Source: DASUPK01 sp963821705 (GTDB taxonomy: Bacteria > Actinomycetota > Thermoleophilia > Solirubrobacterales > 70-9). From it: a stretch of 64,000 nucleotides of DNA. Shown here piece by piece: positions 50,436-58,890 of the stretch; positions within the stretch are counted from its first letter, which is position 1; the number at the start of each line of letters is the position of its first letter. Where the stretch lies: positions 248,001 through 312,000 of the forward strand of contig CAWGEV010000008.1 in the NCBI GenBank assembly GCA_963821705.1. The letters are read 5' to 3'. Below the pieces are notes generated by a model. The model saw only the letters and a list, made by a program, of their open reading frames with translations. It searched no databases and was not told the DNA's origin. The translations under genes and the position numbers were made by a program.

Positions 50436-51200
50436 GTGTTGACCACGGCAAGCATCGGCAGCGCCTATCAGCACGGGATCGTCGACACCGGGCGGGAGTC
50501 GCACTTCCTGTTCTTCGTCGCCTTCCTGGTCACGTTCGGCTTCATCCGGACCAGCGCGCACATGATCCGCGCACAGGTGAGCTGGTGGCCGGGCAACGTC
50601 GAGGTCGGGGGCACGCACGTCCACCACCTGGTCTGGGGGATCCTGCTGCTCCTGATCAGCGGATACGTCGCCGTTGCCATCTCGCCCGGCAGCCCCTGGC
50701 GCGAGATCGTCGCGGTCGCGTTCGGCATCGGCACGGGCCTGACGCTCGACGAGTTCGCCCTCTGGCTCAACCTCAAGGACGTCTACTGGGAGAAGCAGGG
50801 GCGCGCTTCCATCGACGCGGTGGTGATCGCCGCCGCGGTCTCCGGACTGCTGCTGATCAGCCTGCGGGGCTGGATCGACGTGACCACGAAGGTCGCGGAC
50901 GAGGTTCAGGCCATCGTCGGGACGATCGGCGTGGTCGGGATGGTCCTCGCCCTCGTCAACGCGGCCAAGGAGAAGTTCGGGATGGCCATCTGGAGCATCC
51001 TGCTCCCGGTCGTGGGGATCCCGAGCGCCCTCCGCCTCGCCAAGCCGCATTCGGTCTGGGCGCGGCTCTTCTACCGCCACGGCAAGAAGAGGCGATCAGA
51101 GGAGCGCTACGCGGGATCTCGCGGCAAGCCGTTCTGGAAGCGCGGCGACGACCTACTGGCTCGGCTCGGGCTCGGTCCCAGCCGCCCCCGCGGCGCCTGA
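50436..51200 (+). CDS. Integral membrane protein with HxHH and DEF motifs
   Basis: 254 residues, about six transmembrane helices. FLFFVAFLVTFGFIRTSAHMIR, GGTHVHHLVWGILLLLISGYVAV, AFGIGTGLTLDEFALWLNL, AVVIAAAVSGLLLISL, VGMVLALVNAAKEKFGMAIW and LLPVVGIPSALRLAKPHSVWARLFY. The His and Asp/Glu residues inside helices suggest a metal site, but no family name is certain. It overlaps the 3' end of the opposing AI-2E remnant. GTG start. Confidence 0.6.
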   Translation: MLTTASIGSAYQHGIVDTGRESHFLFFVAFLVTFGFIRTSAHMIRAQVSWWPGNVEVGGTHVHHLVWGILLLLISGYVAVAISPGSPWREIVAVAFGIGTGLTLDEFALWLNLKDVYWEKQGRASIDAVVIAAAVSGLLLISLRGWIDVTTKVADEVQAIVGTIGVVGMVLALVNAAKEKFGMAIWSILLPVVGIPSALRLAKPHSVWARLFYRHGKKRRSEERYAGSRGKPFWKRGDDLLARLGLGPSRPRGA

Positions 51201-51635
51201 GAAGACCAGCTCGTCGATCACGACCCCGAGCGAGGCCGCCGTCGGAATGGCCAGCAGCGCTCCGAGGATCCCGGCGAGGTTCGCGCCGACGATCACGGCG
51301 ACGATCGCCACCGCCGGGTTGAGCTTGAGAGCACCGCCCTTGTAGAGCACCGGCTGGATCACGCGGTCCTGCAGCTGCTGGTAGACGAGAAAGACGATCA
51401 GCCAGACGATCGCGTCTCCCGGCCCGCCGTCGATCATCAGCACGGCGAACACGGCGAAGCCGCCGACCGTCAGGCCGATCAGCGGAATCAGGTCCAGGAA
51501 GGTGACGAGCACCGCGAGCGGCACCGCCAGGTGGAAGCTGTCGGCTTCCAGTGCGGCAAGGGCCGGCACGACCGCTTCAACGATGGGGCCGGGAAGGATC
51601 GCGTCAACGTGTTCACCTGCGAGCAGCGCGTGCAC
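51153..51635 (-). pseudogene. C-terminal half of an AI-2E/PerM family transporter (5'-truncated)
   Basis: Only about 160 residues of a protein that is normally near 350. The C-terminal signature is clear: LAVPLAVLVTFLDLIPLIGLTVGGFAVF, WLIVFLVYQQLQDRVIQPVLYKGG, LNPAVAIVAVIVGANLAGILGALLAIPTAASLGVVIDEL. The N-terminal four helices are absent, and the 5' side runs into the leuA leader region. A GTG (MHALLAGEHVDAIL) could start a short protein, but the missing half suggests a broken gene. The frame continues to 51803 only as a shadow. Confidence 0.6.
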
Positions 51636-51683
51636 ATCAGGTTCTAGTCGGGGATTCGGCTGGTCGCGACGGAGCCCGTTCGC

Positions 51684-51689
51684 TACTCT
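51684..51689 (+). promoter_or_regulatory. Putative -10 box of the leu leader transcript
   Basis: TACTCT, 12 bp before the leader ATG at 51702, and like the TACTCT before sqdB. A good -35 is not obvious. There is no ribosome site before the leader ATG, so the transcript would start only a few bases upstream. Confidence 0.35.
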
Positions 51690-51701
51690 CCTTTGACCTC
51701 G

Positions 51702-51761
51702 ATGACGCACCGGCTCGACAGCCTGGCGCTTCTCCTTCTCCTCCCCCCTCGGGGGGAATAG
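51702..51761 (+). CDS. leuL: Leucine leader peptide upstream of leuA
   Basis: A 19-codon ORF reading MTHRLDSLALLLLLPPRGE and ending TAG (51759-51761), 69 bp before leuA. Seven of the 19 residues are leucine, five of them consecutive (codons CTT CTC CTT CTC CTC, 51729-51743). This is what a ribosome-mediated leucine attenuator needs. The stop follows a GC hairpin, CCCCCC-TC-GGGGGG (51743-51756). The ORF has no separate family match, as leader peptides rarely do. It is too small to have been called in standard annotation. Confidence 0.75.
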   Translation: MTHRLDSLALLLLLPPRGE

Positions 51762-51830
51762 CGCTGGGCGGCGCGATAGCCGCGAACTCTCAGAACAGGT
51801 CATCGAAAGCTTTAGGAGAAGGAGGTAGTC
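51729..51830 (+). promoter_or_regulatory. Predicted leuA attenuator: leader leucine run pairs with the leuA ribosome site
   Basis: CTCCTTCTCCT (51732-51742, inside the leucine codons) is the exact complement of AGGAGAAGGAG (51814-51824, the leuA ribosome site), with one G-U pair added (51731 with 51825). The ATG is at 51831. With plentiful leucine the ribosome finishes at 51761 and the pairing can hide the leuA site; a ribosome stalled in the run would mask the anti-site and leave leuA open. The GC hairpin at 51743-51756 and GCGGC...GCCGC near 51769-51784 may add alternative folds. This is inference from sequence only. Confidence 0.55.
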
Positions 51831-53438
51831 ATGAGCGAAGTCGGCGGTGCAGCCAAGCCGGTCTCAGACGAGAACCGGGTCCACATCTTCGATACGACGC
51901 TGCGCGACGGCGAGCAGTCGCCCGGCATCTCCCTGAACACCCAGGAGAAGGTCGAGATCGCGCAGCAGCTCGCCCGCCTCGGCGTCGACGTGATCGAGGC
52001 CGGCTTCCCGATCACCTCCCCCGGCGACTTCGAGGCCGTGGAGGCGATCTCGCACAACGTGCAGGGCCCCGTGATCTGCGGCCTCGCGCGCACGCACAAG
52101 GCCGACATCGACGCGGCCTGGAACGCGATCAAGGACTCGGACCGGCCGAGGATCCACACGTTCATCTCGACCTCCGACATCCACATCGAGCACCAGCTCC
52201 AGACGACCCGTGAGGACGTCAAGGGACAGGCGAAGGCAGCCGTCGCCCTGGCCAAGTCCTACTGCGAGGACGTCGAGTTCTCGCCGATGGACGCGACGCG
52301 CGCGGACGTCGAGTTCACGGCCGAGGTCTGCGCCATCGCGATCGCCGAAGGGGCGAACGTGCTCAACATCCCGGACACGGTCGGGTACACGACTCCGGAG
52401 GAGTACGCGGCGTATTTCGCCAAGCTCTACGAGCTGGTCCCGGATCTGAAGGACGTCGAGGTCTCCGTCCACTGCCACGACGACCTGGGCCTCGCCGTCG
52501 CCAACTCGTTCGCCGGCCTGGTCGCGGGGGCGCGCCAGGTCGAGTGCGCCGTCAACGGCATCGGCGAGCGGGCCGGCAACTGCTCGCTCGAGGAGATCGT
52601 GATGTTGCTCAGGACTCGGCGCGACGTGCACGGCCTGGACACCGGCATCGACGCCACGGAGCTGGCCCGTACGAGCCGCATGGTCTCGCGCCTGACCGGC
52701 TACTCGGTGCCGCCGAACAAGGCGGTCGTCGGGCGAAACGCCTTCGCCCACGAGTCCGGCATCCACCAGGACGGCGTGCTCAAGGAGCGCTCGACCTACG
52801 AGATCATGGACGCGACGGAGGTCGGGCTGGAGTCCAACTCGATCGTGCTGGGCAAGCATTCCGGCCGCCACGCGCTCCAGGACGCCCTTCAGCAGCTGGG
52901 CTTCAAGGTCGAGGGCGGCGCGCTCAACCAGGCGTTCAAGCGCTTCAAGGAGATCGCGGACAAGAAGAAGCAGGTCACCGCGCTCGACCTGGAGGCGATC
53001 GTCTCCGACGAGATGCGCGAGTCCGAGCATGCCTACAACCTGAAGTGGTTCGAGGTCGAGGCCGGCTCGGAGCGCGCTCCGGAGGCGCGGGTGTCCGTGG
53101 TCCTGCCCAGCGGCGAGGAGTCGGTGGCGCAGGCATCGGGCGACGGTCCGGTCGACGCGATCTTCGGCGCCATTCGCGACGCGACGGGCACCGACGCGGA
53201 GCTCCAGCGCTACGAGGTCGAGGCGGTCACGGGCGGGACCGACGCCCTGGGCGAGGTGAGCGTCTCCGTCCGGGCACACGGCCGGCTGGCCAGCGGCCAG
53301 GGCGTGGCGACCGACATCCTCGAGGCGTCCGCCCGCGCCTTCGTCCGCGCGATCTCCAACGCCCTGGAGGGTGTCGCGATCCGCGAGGCGGAGGACGCGA
53401 CGGCCGACGCCGCCGTGGAGCGCACGCCGGGCCCCTGA
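51831..53438 (+). CDS. leuA: 2-Isopropylmalate synthase
   Basis: The committed leucine step, from 2-oxoisovalerate and acetyl-CoA. 535 residues, intact. IFDTTLRDGEQSPGISL, VIEAGFPITSPGDFEAVE, HTFISTSDIHIEHQL, NIPDTVGYTTPEEY, SVHCHDDLGLAVANS (metal His pair), VNGIGERAGNCSLEEIVM, and HESGIHQDGVLKE. LGKHSGRHAL leads into the C-terminal LeuA dimer domain (about 400-520) that senses leucine. Ribosome site AGGAGAAGGAGG is among the strongest in the window. leuC, leuD and leuB follow 3.5 kb downstream, behind other genes. Confidence 0.95.
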   Translation: MSEVGGAAKPVSDENRVHIFDTTLRDGEQSPGISLNTQEKVEIAQQLARLGVDVIEAGFPITSPGDFEAVEAISHNVQGPVICGLARTHKADIDAAWNAIKDSDRPRIHTFISTSDIHIEHQLQTTREDVKGQAKAAVALAKSYCEDVEFSPMDATRADVEFTAEVCAIAIAEGANVLNIPDTVGYTTPEEYAAYFAKLYELVPDLKDVEVSVHCHDDLGLAVANSFAGLVAGARQVECAVNGIGERAGNCSLEEIVMLLRTRRDVHGLDTGIDATELARTSRMVSRLTGYSVPPNKAVVGRNAFAHESGIHQDGVLKERSTYEIMDATEVGLESNSIVLGKHSGRHALQDALQQLGFKVEGGALNQAFKRFKEIADKKKQVTALDLEAIVSDEMRESEHAYNLKWFEVEAGSERAPEARVSVVLPSGEESVAQASGDGPVDAIFGAIRDATGTDAELQRYEVEAVTGGTDALGEVSVSVRAHGRLASGQGVATDILEASARAFVRAISNALEGVAIREAEDATADAAVERTPGP

Positions 53439-53484
53439 AGGAACATCGGCTCATGGAAGTCGGCGCAGATAGGGTGGCGAGGTC

Positions 53485-53949
53485 GTGAAGATGCCGAACG
53501 TCCTCCCGTCCGCGCCGCCCTCGAGCTCCCGGCTCTGGTGGTTCTGGGAGCGGTTCACCGACTTTCACACCTTCGCGTACAAGGCGAGCCATGGGCGCGT
53601 GGGCGGCTCGGCGTACGGCGTCCCGGTGGTGCTGATCGAGTCGGTGGGGAGGAAGTCGGGCAAGCGGCGCACGCACCCGCTGCTCTGCCTGCCCGACGGG
53701 GACAACCTGGTCCTGATCGCCTCCAAGGGAGGAACCGACCGGCATCCGGCCTGGTACCACAACCTGAAGGCGAGTCCCGAGACCACGGCCTGGTGGAAGG
53801 GGGAGAAGCGCCGGGTCAGGGCCCGGGAGGCCGCGGGCGAGGAGCGCGAGCGCCTCTGGCGCATGATGGCCGACGCCTATCCGGACTACGACAACTACCA
53901 GCGGCGAACCGACCGGCAGATCCCGGTGGTGGTGCTCGAGCCCGCCTAG
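53485..53949 (+). CDS. F420-type (deazaflavin-dependent) nitroreductase-family protein
   Basis: 154 residues, Ddn/FDOR-A type. YKASHGRVGGSAYGVPVVLIESVGRKSGKRRTHPLLCL is the characteristic split-barrel start, and DGDNLVLIASKGGTDRHPAWYHNLKASPE carries the F420 phosphate and deazaflavin contacts. It ends WRMMADAYPDYDNYQRRTDRQIPVVVLEP. It reduces unknown substrates, in mycobacteria nitroimidazoles and menaquinone. GTG start behind TAGGGT (9 bp). Its stop shares CTAG with the convergent MMPL gene. Confidence 0.88.
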   Translation: MKMPNVLPSAPPSSSRLWWFWERFTDFHTFAYKASHGRVGGSAYGVPVVLIESVGRKSGKRRTHPLLCLPDGDNLVLIASKGGTDRHPAWYHNLKASPETTAWWKGEKRRVRAREAAGEERERLWRMMADAYPDYDNYQRRTDRQIPVVVLEPA

Positions 53950-56201
53950 CTCGACGCCGCGGCGGCCCCCTTGTCGGTGGGTTCGGGCGGCGGGGGAACC
54001 GAGGGCGCAGCAACCGGCCCGACCCGCGGCAGCCACTCGAGCCAGCGGGGCAGGTACCAGTTCCAGTCGCCGAGCAGGGTCATCGAGGCGGGCAGCAGGA
54101 TGGCCCGGACGAGCGTCGCGTCGATCAGCACCGCGACGCCGAGTCCCACGCCCAGCTCCTTGAAGAAGATCAGCGACAGCGTCGCGAAGACGGCGAAGAC
54201 CGCGATCATGACGGCGGCGGCGCTGGTCACCACGCCGGCCGTGGTCTTGATCCCGTGCGCCACCGCCTCGTCGGTCGGCATCCCGCGGTCGTAGGCCTCG
54301 CGGATCCTGGTGAGGATGAAGACGTGGTAGTCCATCGAGAGGCCGAACAGGACCACGAAGAGGAACAGCGGCATCCAGGAGATGATCGCCCCGTTCGAGT
54401 GGAAGCCGAGGAACGACTCGAGGTGGCCGTCCTGGAAGATCCAGACGATCACCCCGTAGGCGGCTCCCACGGACAGCAGGTTGAGGATGATCGCCTTGAC
54501 CGGGATCACGATCGAGCGGAAGGTGAAGAGGAGCAGGAGGAAGGCCGCCGTCAGCACGAAGGCGAAGACGATCGGCACGTGTGACTTGGTGACGTCGGTC
54601 CAGTCCTTCGACTCGGCCGAGAATCCGGTCACGTCGGCGCTGGCGCCCGGCACCGATCCGATCGTCGCCGGGATGATCTCGTTGCGCAGCTGGCTCACCG
54701 CGTCATAGGACCTCGAGTCCGTCCCGTTGCCGGCGACCGGGATGCTCACCTGGATCACCTTGGGGTCCGGATAGGTCTGAAGCGTGACCGGCTGATCCTT
54801 GAACAGCGGACTGGCCTTGGCCTGCGCCACCATCCGGCGAATGCCCCTGCCGGACCTGCGGCGTCGGCCCGTTCTCCGAGCTCACCACGATCACCGCGGG
54901 GATCCCGCCTCCCGGGAAGGCCCGCTGTATCCGGTTGTAGGTCTGGATCGAGGAGACGTCCTGCGGAAGGGACTCGACGCTCTCGTTCGCCGTGTGGAGG
55001 CGGAACGCCGGCAACGCTAGGAACACCAGCAGGCCCCCTGCAAGGAGAAGCGAGATTCCCGGATGGCGGAGCACCGGATTCAGGATCGAGTTCCAGATCC
55101 GGCTCTCTCCAGCGTTCCACGGACTGGTCCTTGAGGATCGGTACGCCGCCCTTCTCGACCCGGTCCCCGAGCCAGGACAGAATCGCGGGCAGGACCGTCA
55201 GCGATCCCACCAGCGCGACGGCGACGACGAGGATCGTCCCCGTCGCGAATGACTGGAAGGTCGGCGTCCCGGCGAAGTACATCCCCGCCATCGCGATCAT
55301 CACCGTGAACCCCGAGACCAGCACGGCACGGCCCGAGGTCGCGGCCGCGGCGGCGAGCGCCGCCTCCTCGCTGCGCCCGGCCTCGCGTTCCTCGCGCTCG
55401 CGCCGCAGGTAGAACATCGAGTAGTCGACGCCGACGGCGAGGCCGATCAGGAGGATCACCTCGTTGATCGAGTTGTCGACGCCGCCGATGACGTGGCTCA
55501 GCGGGCCCATGATGCCGATCGTGGCGATGACGGCGGTGATCGCCAGCAGCAGCGGGACACCGGCGGCGACGAGCGCGCCGAAGGCGACCAGCAGGATGAT
55601 CAGGGTGACCGGGAGCGAGGTCGTCAGGGCCTTGCCGAAGTCGTCGGGACGACCTTGTTGATCTGCTGGTTGGTGCTCGCGTCACCGAACTCGCCGAGGG
55701 TGAAGCCAGGGTGCGCCTGCCTGGACGTCGCCGCGACGGCCGCAACCGCCGGCTTCACCCGTCCATGACCTCGGCTGTCCTTGCCCGCGATCTGGAAGCG
55801 GAGCAGCGCCGAGTGACCGTCGGCGGAGATCTGGTTCGCGTGGGCGGGGGCCAGCGGACTCTCGAAGTTCTGTCGTGTCGGGAAGCGCCGCGAGCCTTCG
55901 CTGCACGTCGACGACGACCGCGCGGAAGGCCGGATCGGCTGGCGGTCGCACCGGTGCTCTGGATCAGCACCATCTCCTGGGCGTACTCGGGCGCGGCGTC
56001 GGCGATCGTCTTGTCGGCTCGTCCGGACTCGCCGACGCTCGGTCTGCGGTGTGCTCGAGCGTCTTGGTGCCGACGGCGCCGCCGATCAGACATCGCGAGA
56101 ACCACGAAGGCGAGCCAGCCCCAGATGGCCAGCTTGCGGTGTTGCGCGCTCCAGACGCCGGCACGGGAGGCGATCCCGCGCGGCCGGCTCATGCCGCTCA
56201 T
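53946..56201 (-). CDS. MMPL/RND family membrane transporter, frameshifted
   Basis: About 750 residues. It begins WSAQHRKLAIWGWLAFVVLAMSIGGAVGTKTL, then a large extracytoplasmic domain. The helix block VILLIGLAVGVDYSMFYLRREREER (Asp-Tyr pair used for proton transfer) and SGRAVLVSGFTVMIAMAGMYFAG belong to the first half. LFVVLFGLSMDYHVFILTRIREAYD, TDEAVAHGIKTTAGVVTSAAAVMIAVFAVF and VLIDATLVRAILLPASMTLLGDWNWYLP belong to the second half. Shifts near 54835, 55100-55130, 55660, 55780-55930 and 56045-56095. It likely exports lipids or drugs. The divergent XRE-cupin gene may control it. Confidence 0.88.
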
Positions 56202-56261
56202 GTGGTTATCCGGATGTGGACGAGACGCCGACATACAGACCTCCGTGCCTCTGACGCCAGG

Positions 56262-56278
56262 CCGGACCGTATCGGTCC
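56262..56278. promoter_or_regulatory. Palindromic operator candidate CGGACCG-TAT-CGGTCCG
   Basis: A perfect 7-bp inverted repeat with a 3-bp centre, in the 115-bp gap between the MMPL and XRE-cupin starts. A second one, CATAC-AGGT-GTATG (56284-56297), lies 5 bp further on. Both are well placed for self-regulation and for control of the transporter. Confidence 0.55.
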
Positions 56279-56283
56279 GTTGC

Positions 56284-56297
56284 GCATACAGGTGTAT
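56284..56297. promoter_or_regulatory. Second palindrome CATAC-AGGT-GTATG before the XRE-cupin gene
   Basis: 5-bp arms with a 4-bp centre. The right arm runs into TGTGATAACGT, an extended -10-like element 10-15 bp before the ATG at 56317. A bound dimer here would cover the promoter. Confidence 0.45.
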
Positions 56298-56316
56298 GTG
56301 ATAACGTACGCCGCCG

Positions 56317-56931
56317 ATGGCGAACTTGACCGAGACCAAGCCGGCTCCGAACACCCCGGCGGTCACCTCCGAGGGGGCCGTCGGCGCGCGCGTGAAGAGC
56401 CTGCGCGAGGGCATGGACCTCTCCCTTCGCGATCTGGCCGAGCGCAGCGGGGTCAGCGCCCCGATGCTCTCCCAGGTGGAGCGCGGCGATACCAGCCCGA
56501 CGCTGGCGGTCGCCCAGAAGATCGCCGCCGGCCTGGACCTGACGCTCTCGCAGCTGCTGCGCCTGGACGAGGATCGTCACGTCGTGGTGGTCCGTGCCGG
56601 CGAGCGGCGATCCCGCCGCAAGCGGGGGCATCGCGTCGAGGAGCTGACGCCGCCGCTGCCCGGTCAGCGCGCCGACGTCTCCGAGCACACGCTGGCACCG
56701 GGCGCCGCCACCGGCGCTCCTGACGATCCGCCGGTCCACGAGCCCGGCAGCCGCGAGACCGCGGTCGTGCTGAAGGGGACCGTCGAGCTCTTCATTGACG
56801 GCCGGCGCCGCGAGCTCGGCGAGGGGGACAGCGTCACCTTCGACGCCGACCTGCCGCACCATTTCGAGAACAATGCCTCGACCGAGGCCCGGCTGATCGC
56901 AGTGGTGGCCGCCGGGCTGAGGCGAGGTTAG
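56317..56931 (+). CDS. XRE-type regulator with a cupin sensor domain
   Basis: 204 residues, intact. HTH at about 24-80: VKSLREGMDLSLRDLAERSGVSAPMLSQVERGDTSPT, the standard XRE layout. A cupin domain fills 125-200: HEPGSRETAVVLKGTVELFIDGRRRELGEGDSVTFDADLPHHFENN. Regulators of this type bind a small metabolite in the cupin. It starts 8 bp before leuC, so it is co-transcribed with leuCD, and is divergent from the MMPL transporter. Ligand unknown. Confidence 0.85.
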   Translation: MANLTETKPAPNTPAVTSEGAVGARVKSLREGMDLSLRDLAERSGVSAPMLSQVERGDTSPTLAVAQKIAAGLDLTLSQLLRLDEDRHVVVVRAGERRSRRKRGHRVEELTPPLPGQRADVSEHTLAPGAATGAPDDPPVHEPGSRETAVVLKGTVELFIDGRRRELGEGDSVTFDADLPHHFENNASTEARLIAVVAAGLRRG

Positions 56932-56939
56932 GAGGACCG

Positions 56940-58324
56940 ATGCCGAAGAACCTGTTCGAGAAGATCTGGGGCGCCCACGAGGTCGACGGCGACCTGATCT
57001 ACATCGACCTCCACCTCGTCCACGAGGTGACCTCGCCACAGGCGTTCGACGGGCTGCGGCTTGCCGAGCGCGGGGTGCGGCGCCCCGACAAGACCCTCGC
57101 CACGGCCGACCACAACGTGCCGACAGACGGCACCCCGACCGCCAGGCTGATCGCCGACGAGCTCTCGCGCGTCCAGGTCGAGGCGCTGGAGCGCAACTGC
57201 GAGGAGTTCGGCATCCCCGTCTACTCGCTCGGCTCGGACCGCCGCGGCATCGTCCACGTGATCGGGCCGGAGCTGGGTGTGACCCAACCCGGCATGACGA
57301 TCGTGTGCGGCGACTCGCACACCTCGACGCACGGCGCCTTCGGGGCGCTGGCCTTCGGGATCGGCACCTCGGAGGTCGAGCACGTCCTCGCGACACAGTG
57401 TCTGGTGCAACGCCGGCCGAGGACGATGCGGATCGACTACGCGGGCGAACTGCGCTTCGGCGTCACGGCGAAGGACCTGATCCTGGCGACGATCGGCCGG
57501 CTCGGCGTCAGCGGCATGCAGGGCCATGCGGTCGAGTATGCCGGCGAGGCCATTCGCGGTCTCTCCATGGAGAACCGGATGACGATCTGCAACATGACGA
57601 TCGAGGGCGGCGGTCGCGCCGGGATGGTGGCGCCGGATGAGACGACCTACGACTACATCCGCGGCAAGCCCGGCGCCCCGCACGAGTTCGATGCCGCCGT
57701 CGCGCGCTGGCGCGAGCTGCCGACCGACGACGGGCGAGCTTCGACACCGAGGTGAAGGTGGAAGCCGCGGCGATCTCGCCGATGGTCACCTGGGGGACGA
57801 CCCCGGGGATGGTGGTCGAGGTCACGGACCAGGTCCCCGACCCCGAGAAGATGGACTCACCGGCCGACCGCGAGGCCGCCGAGCGCGCGCTCGCGTACAT
57901 GGACCTCCGGCCCGGCACACCGATGACCGAGATCCAGCTCGACCGGATCTTCATCGGCTCCTGCACGAACTCGCGGATCTCGGATCTGCGGGAGGCCGCA
58001 TCGATCGTCGACGGCCGGAAGATCGCCTCGAGCCTGCGGGGCATGGTGGTCCCGGGCTCGCAGCAGGTCAAGGCCAAGGCCGAGGAGGAGGGCCTCCACG
58101 ACGTGTTCCAGTCCGCCGGCTTCGAGTGGCGCGAGTCGGGCTGCTCGGCGTGCCTGGGCATGAACCCGGACATCCTGCAGCCGGGCGAGCGTTGTGCCTC
58201 GACCTCCAACCGCAACTTCGAGGGCCGTCAGGGCGCCGGCGGGCGCACGCACCTGGTCAGTCCCAAGATGGCCGCGGCCGCCGCGGTCGAGGGCCGTTTC
58301 GTCGACATCAGGGAGTGGAGCTAG
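56940..58324 (+). CDS. leuC: 3-Isopropylmalate dehydratase large subunit, frameshifted
   Basis: An aconitase-family 4Fe-4S enzyme. ATADHNVPTDG, CGDSHTSTHGAFGALAFGIG and EHVLATQCL carry substrate and cluster contacts. RPRTMRIDYAGELRFGVTAKD and the cluster cysteines in FIGSCTNSRISDL and ESGCSACLGMNPD follow. STSNRNFEGRQGAGGRTHL is also diagnostic. One shift near 57740. Ribosome site GGAGG. LeuD follows after two bases. Confidence 0.93.
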
Positions 58325-58326
58325 GC

Positions 58327-58890
58327 ATGGAACCGATTGAGATCATCGAAGGAAGGGTCGCGGTGCTCGACCGCAACGACGTCGACACCGACCAGATCAT
58401 GCCCAAGCAGTTCCTGAAGCGGGTCGAGAAGACCGGCTACGGCGAGTTCCTCTTCTACGACTGGTTCCGTTCGGGGGAGATCGAGCTCGAGCCGCACCCG
58501 ATCCTGGTGACCGGCCGGAACTTCGGCTCCGGCTCCTCGCGCGAGCACGCGGTCTGGGGGCTCAAGGACTACGGCTTCGACGCCGTCCTCGCTCCATCGT
58601 TCTCGGACATCTTCTTCACCAACTGCACCAAGAACGGCCTGCTGCCGGTGATCCTCGACGAGGAGCAGTGCCGCGCCGTCGCCGCGGCGGGCGAGGCGCG
58701 GATCGACCTCGACGACCAGACAGTCAACTGCGCCGAGGGTGTCTTCCAGTTCGAGATCGACGAGGACATCAAGCACCGGCTGTCCAACGGCCTCGACGAA
58801 GTCGCGATGACGCTGCAGAGGGCGGAGCGGATCGACTCCTTCGAAGCGGCGGGCAAGGCTGACGCCGGCCCGGTGACCACGTCGCTGTGA
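58327..58890 (+). CDS. leuD: 3-Isopropylmalate dehydratase small subunit
   Basis: The swivel domain partner of LeuC. 187 residues, intact. VAVLDRNDVDTDQIMPKQFLKRVEKTGYGEFLFYDW, VTGRNFGSGSSREHAVWGL, FSDIFFTNCTKNGLLPVIL. Start two bases after the leuC stop. Its stop overlaps the GTG of the methyltransferase (GTGA). Confidence 0.94.
   Translation: MEPIEIIEGRVAVLDRNDVDTDQIMPKQFLKRVEKTGYGEFLFYDWFRSGEIELEPHPILVTGRNFGSGSSREHAVWGLKDYGFDAVLAPSFSDIFFTNCTKNGLLPVILDEEQCRAVAAAGEARIDLDDQTVNCAEGVFQFEIDEDIKHRLSNGLDEVAMTLQRAERIDSFEAAGKADAGPVTTSL

Noticed and set aside
51743..51756. CCCCCC-TC-GGGGGG as a classical rho-independent terminator for leu attenuation
   Set aside because: No U-run follows, and it overlaps the leader stop codon. 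The complementarity to the leuA ribosome site explains the region better.
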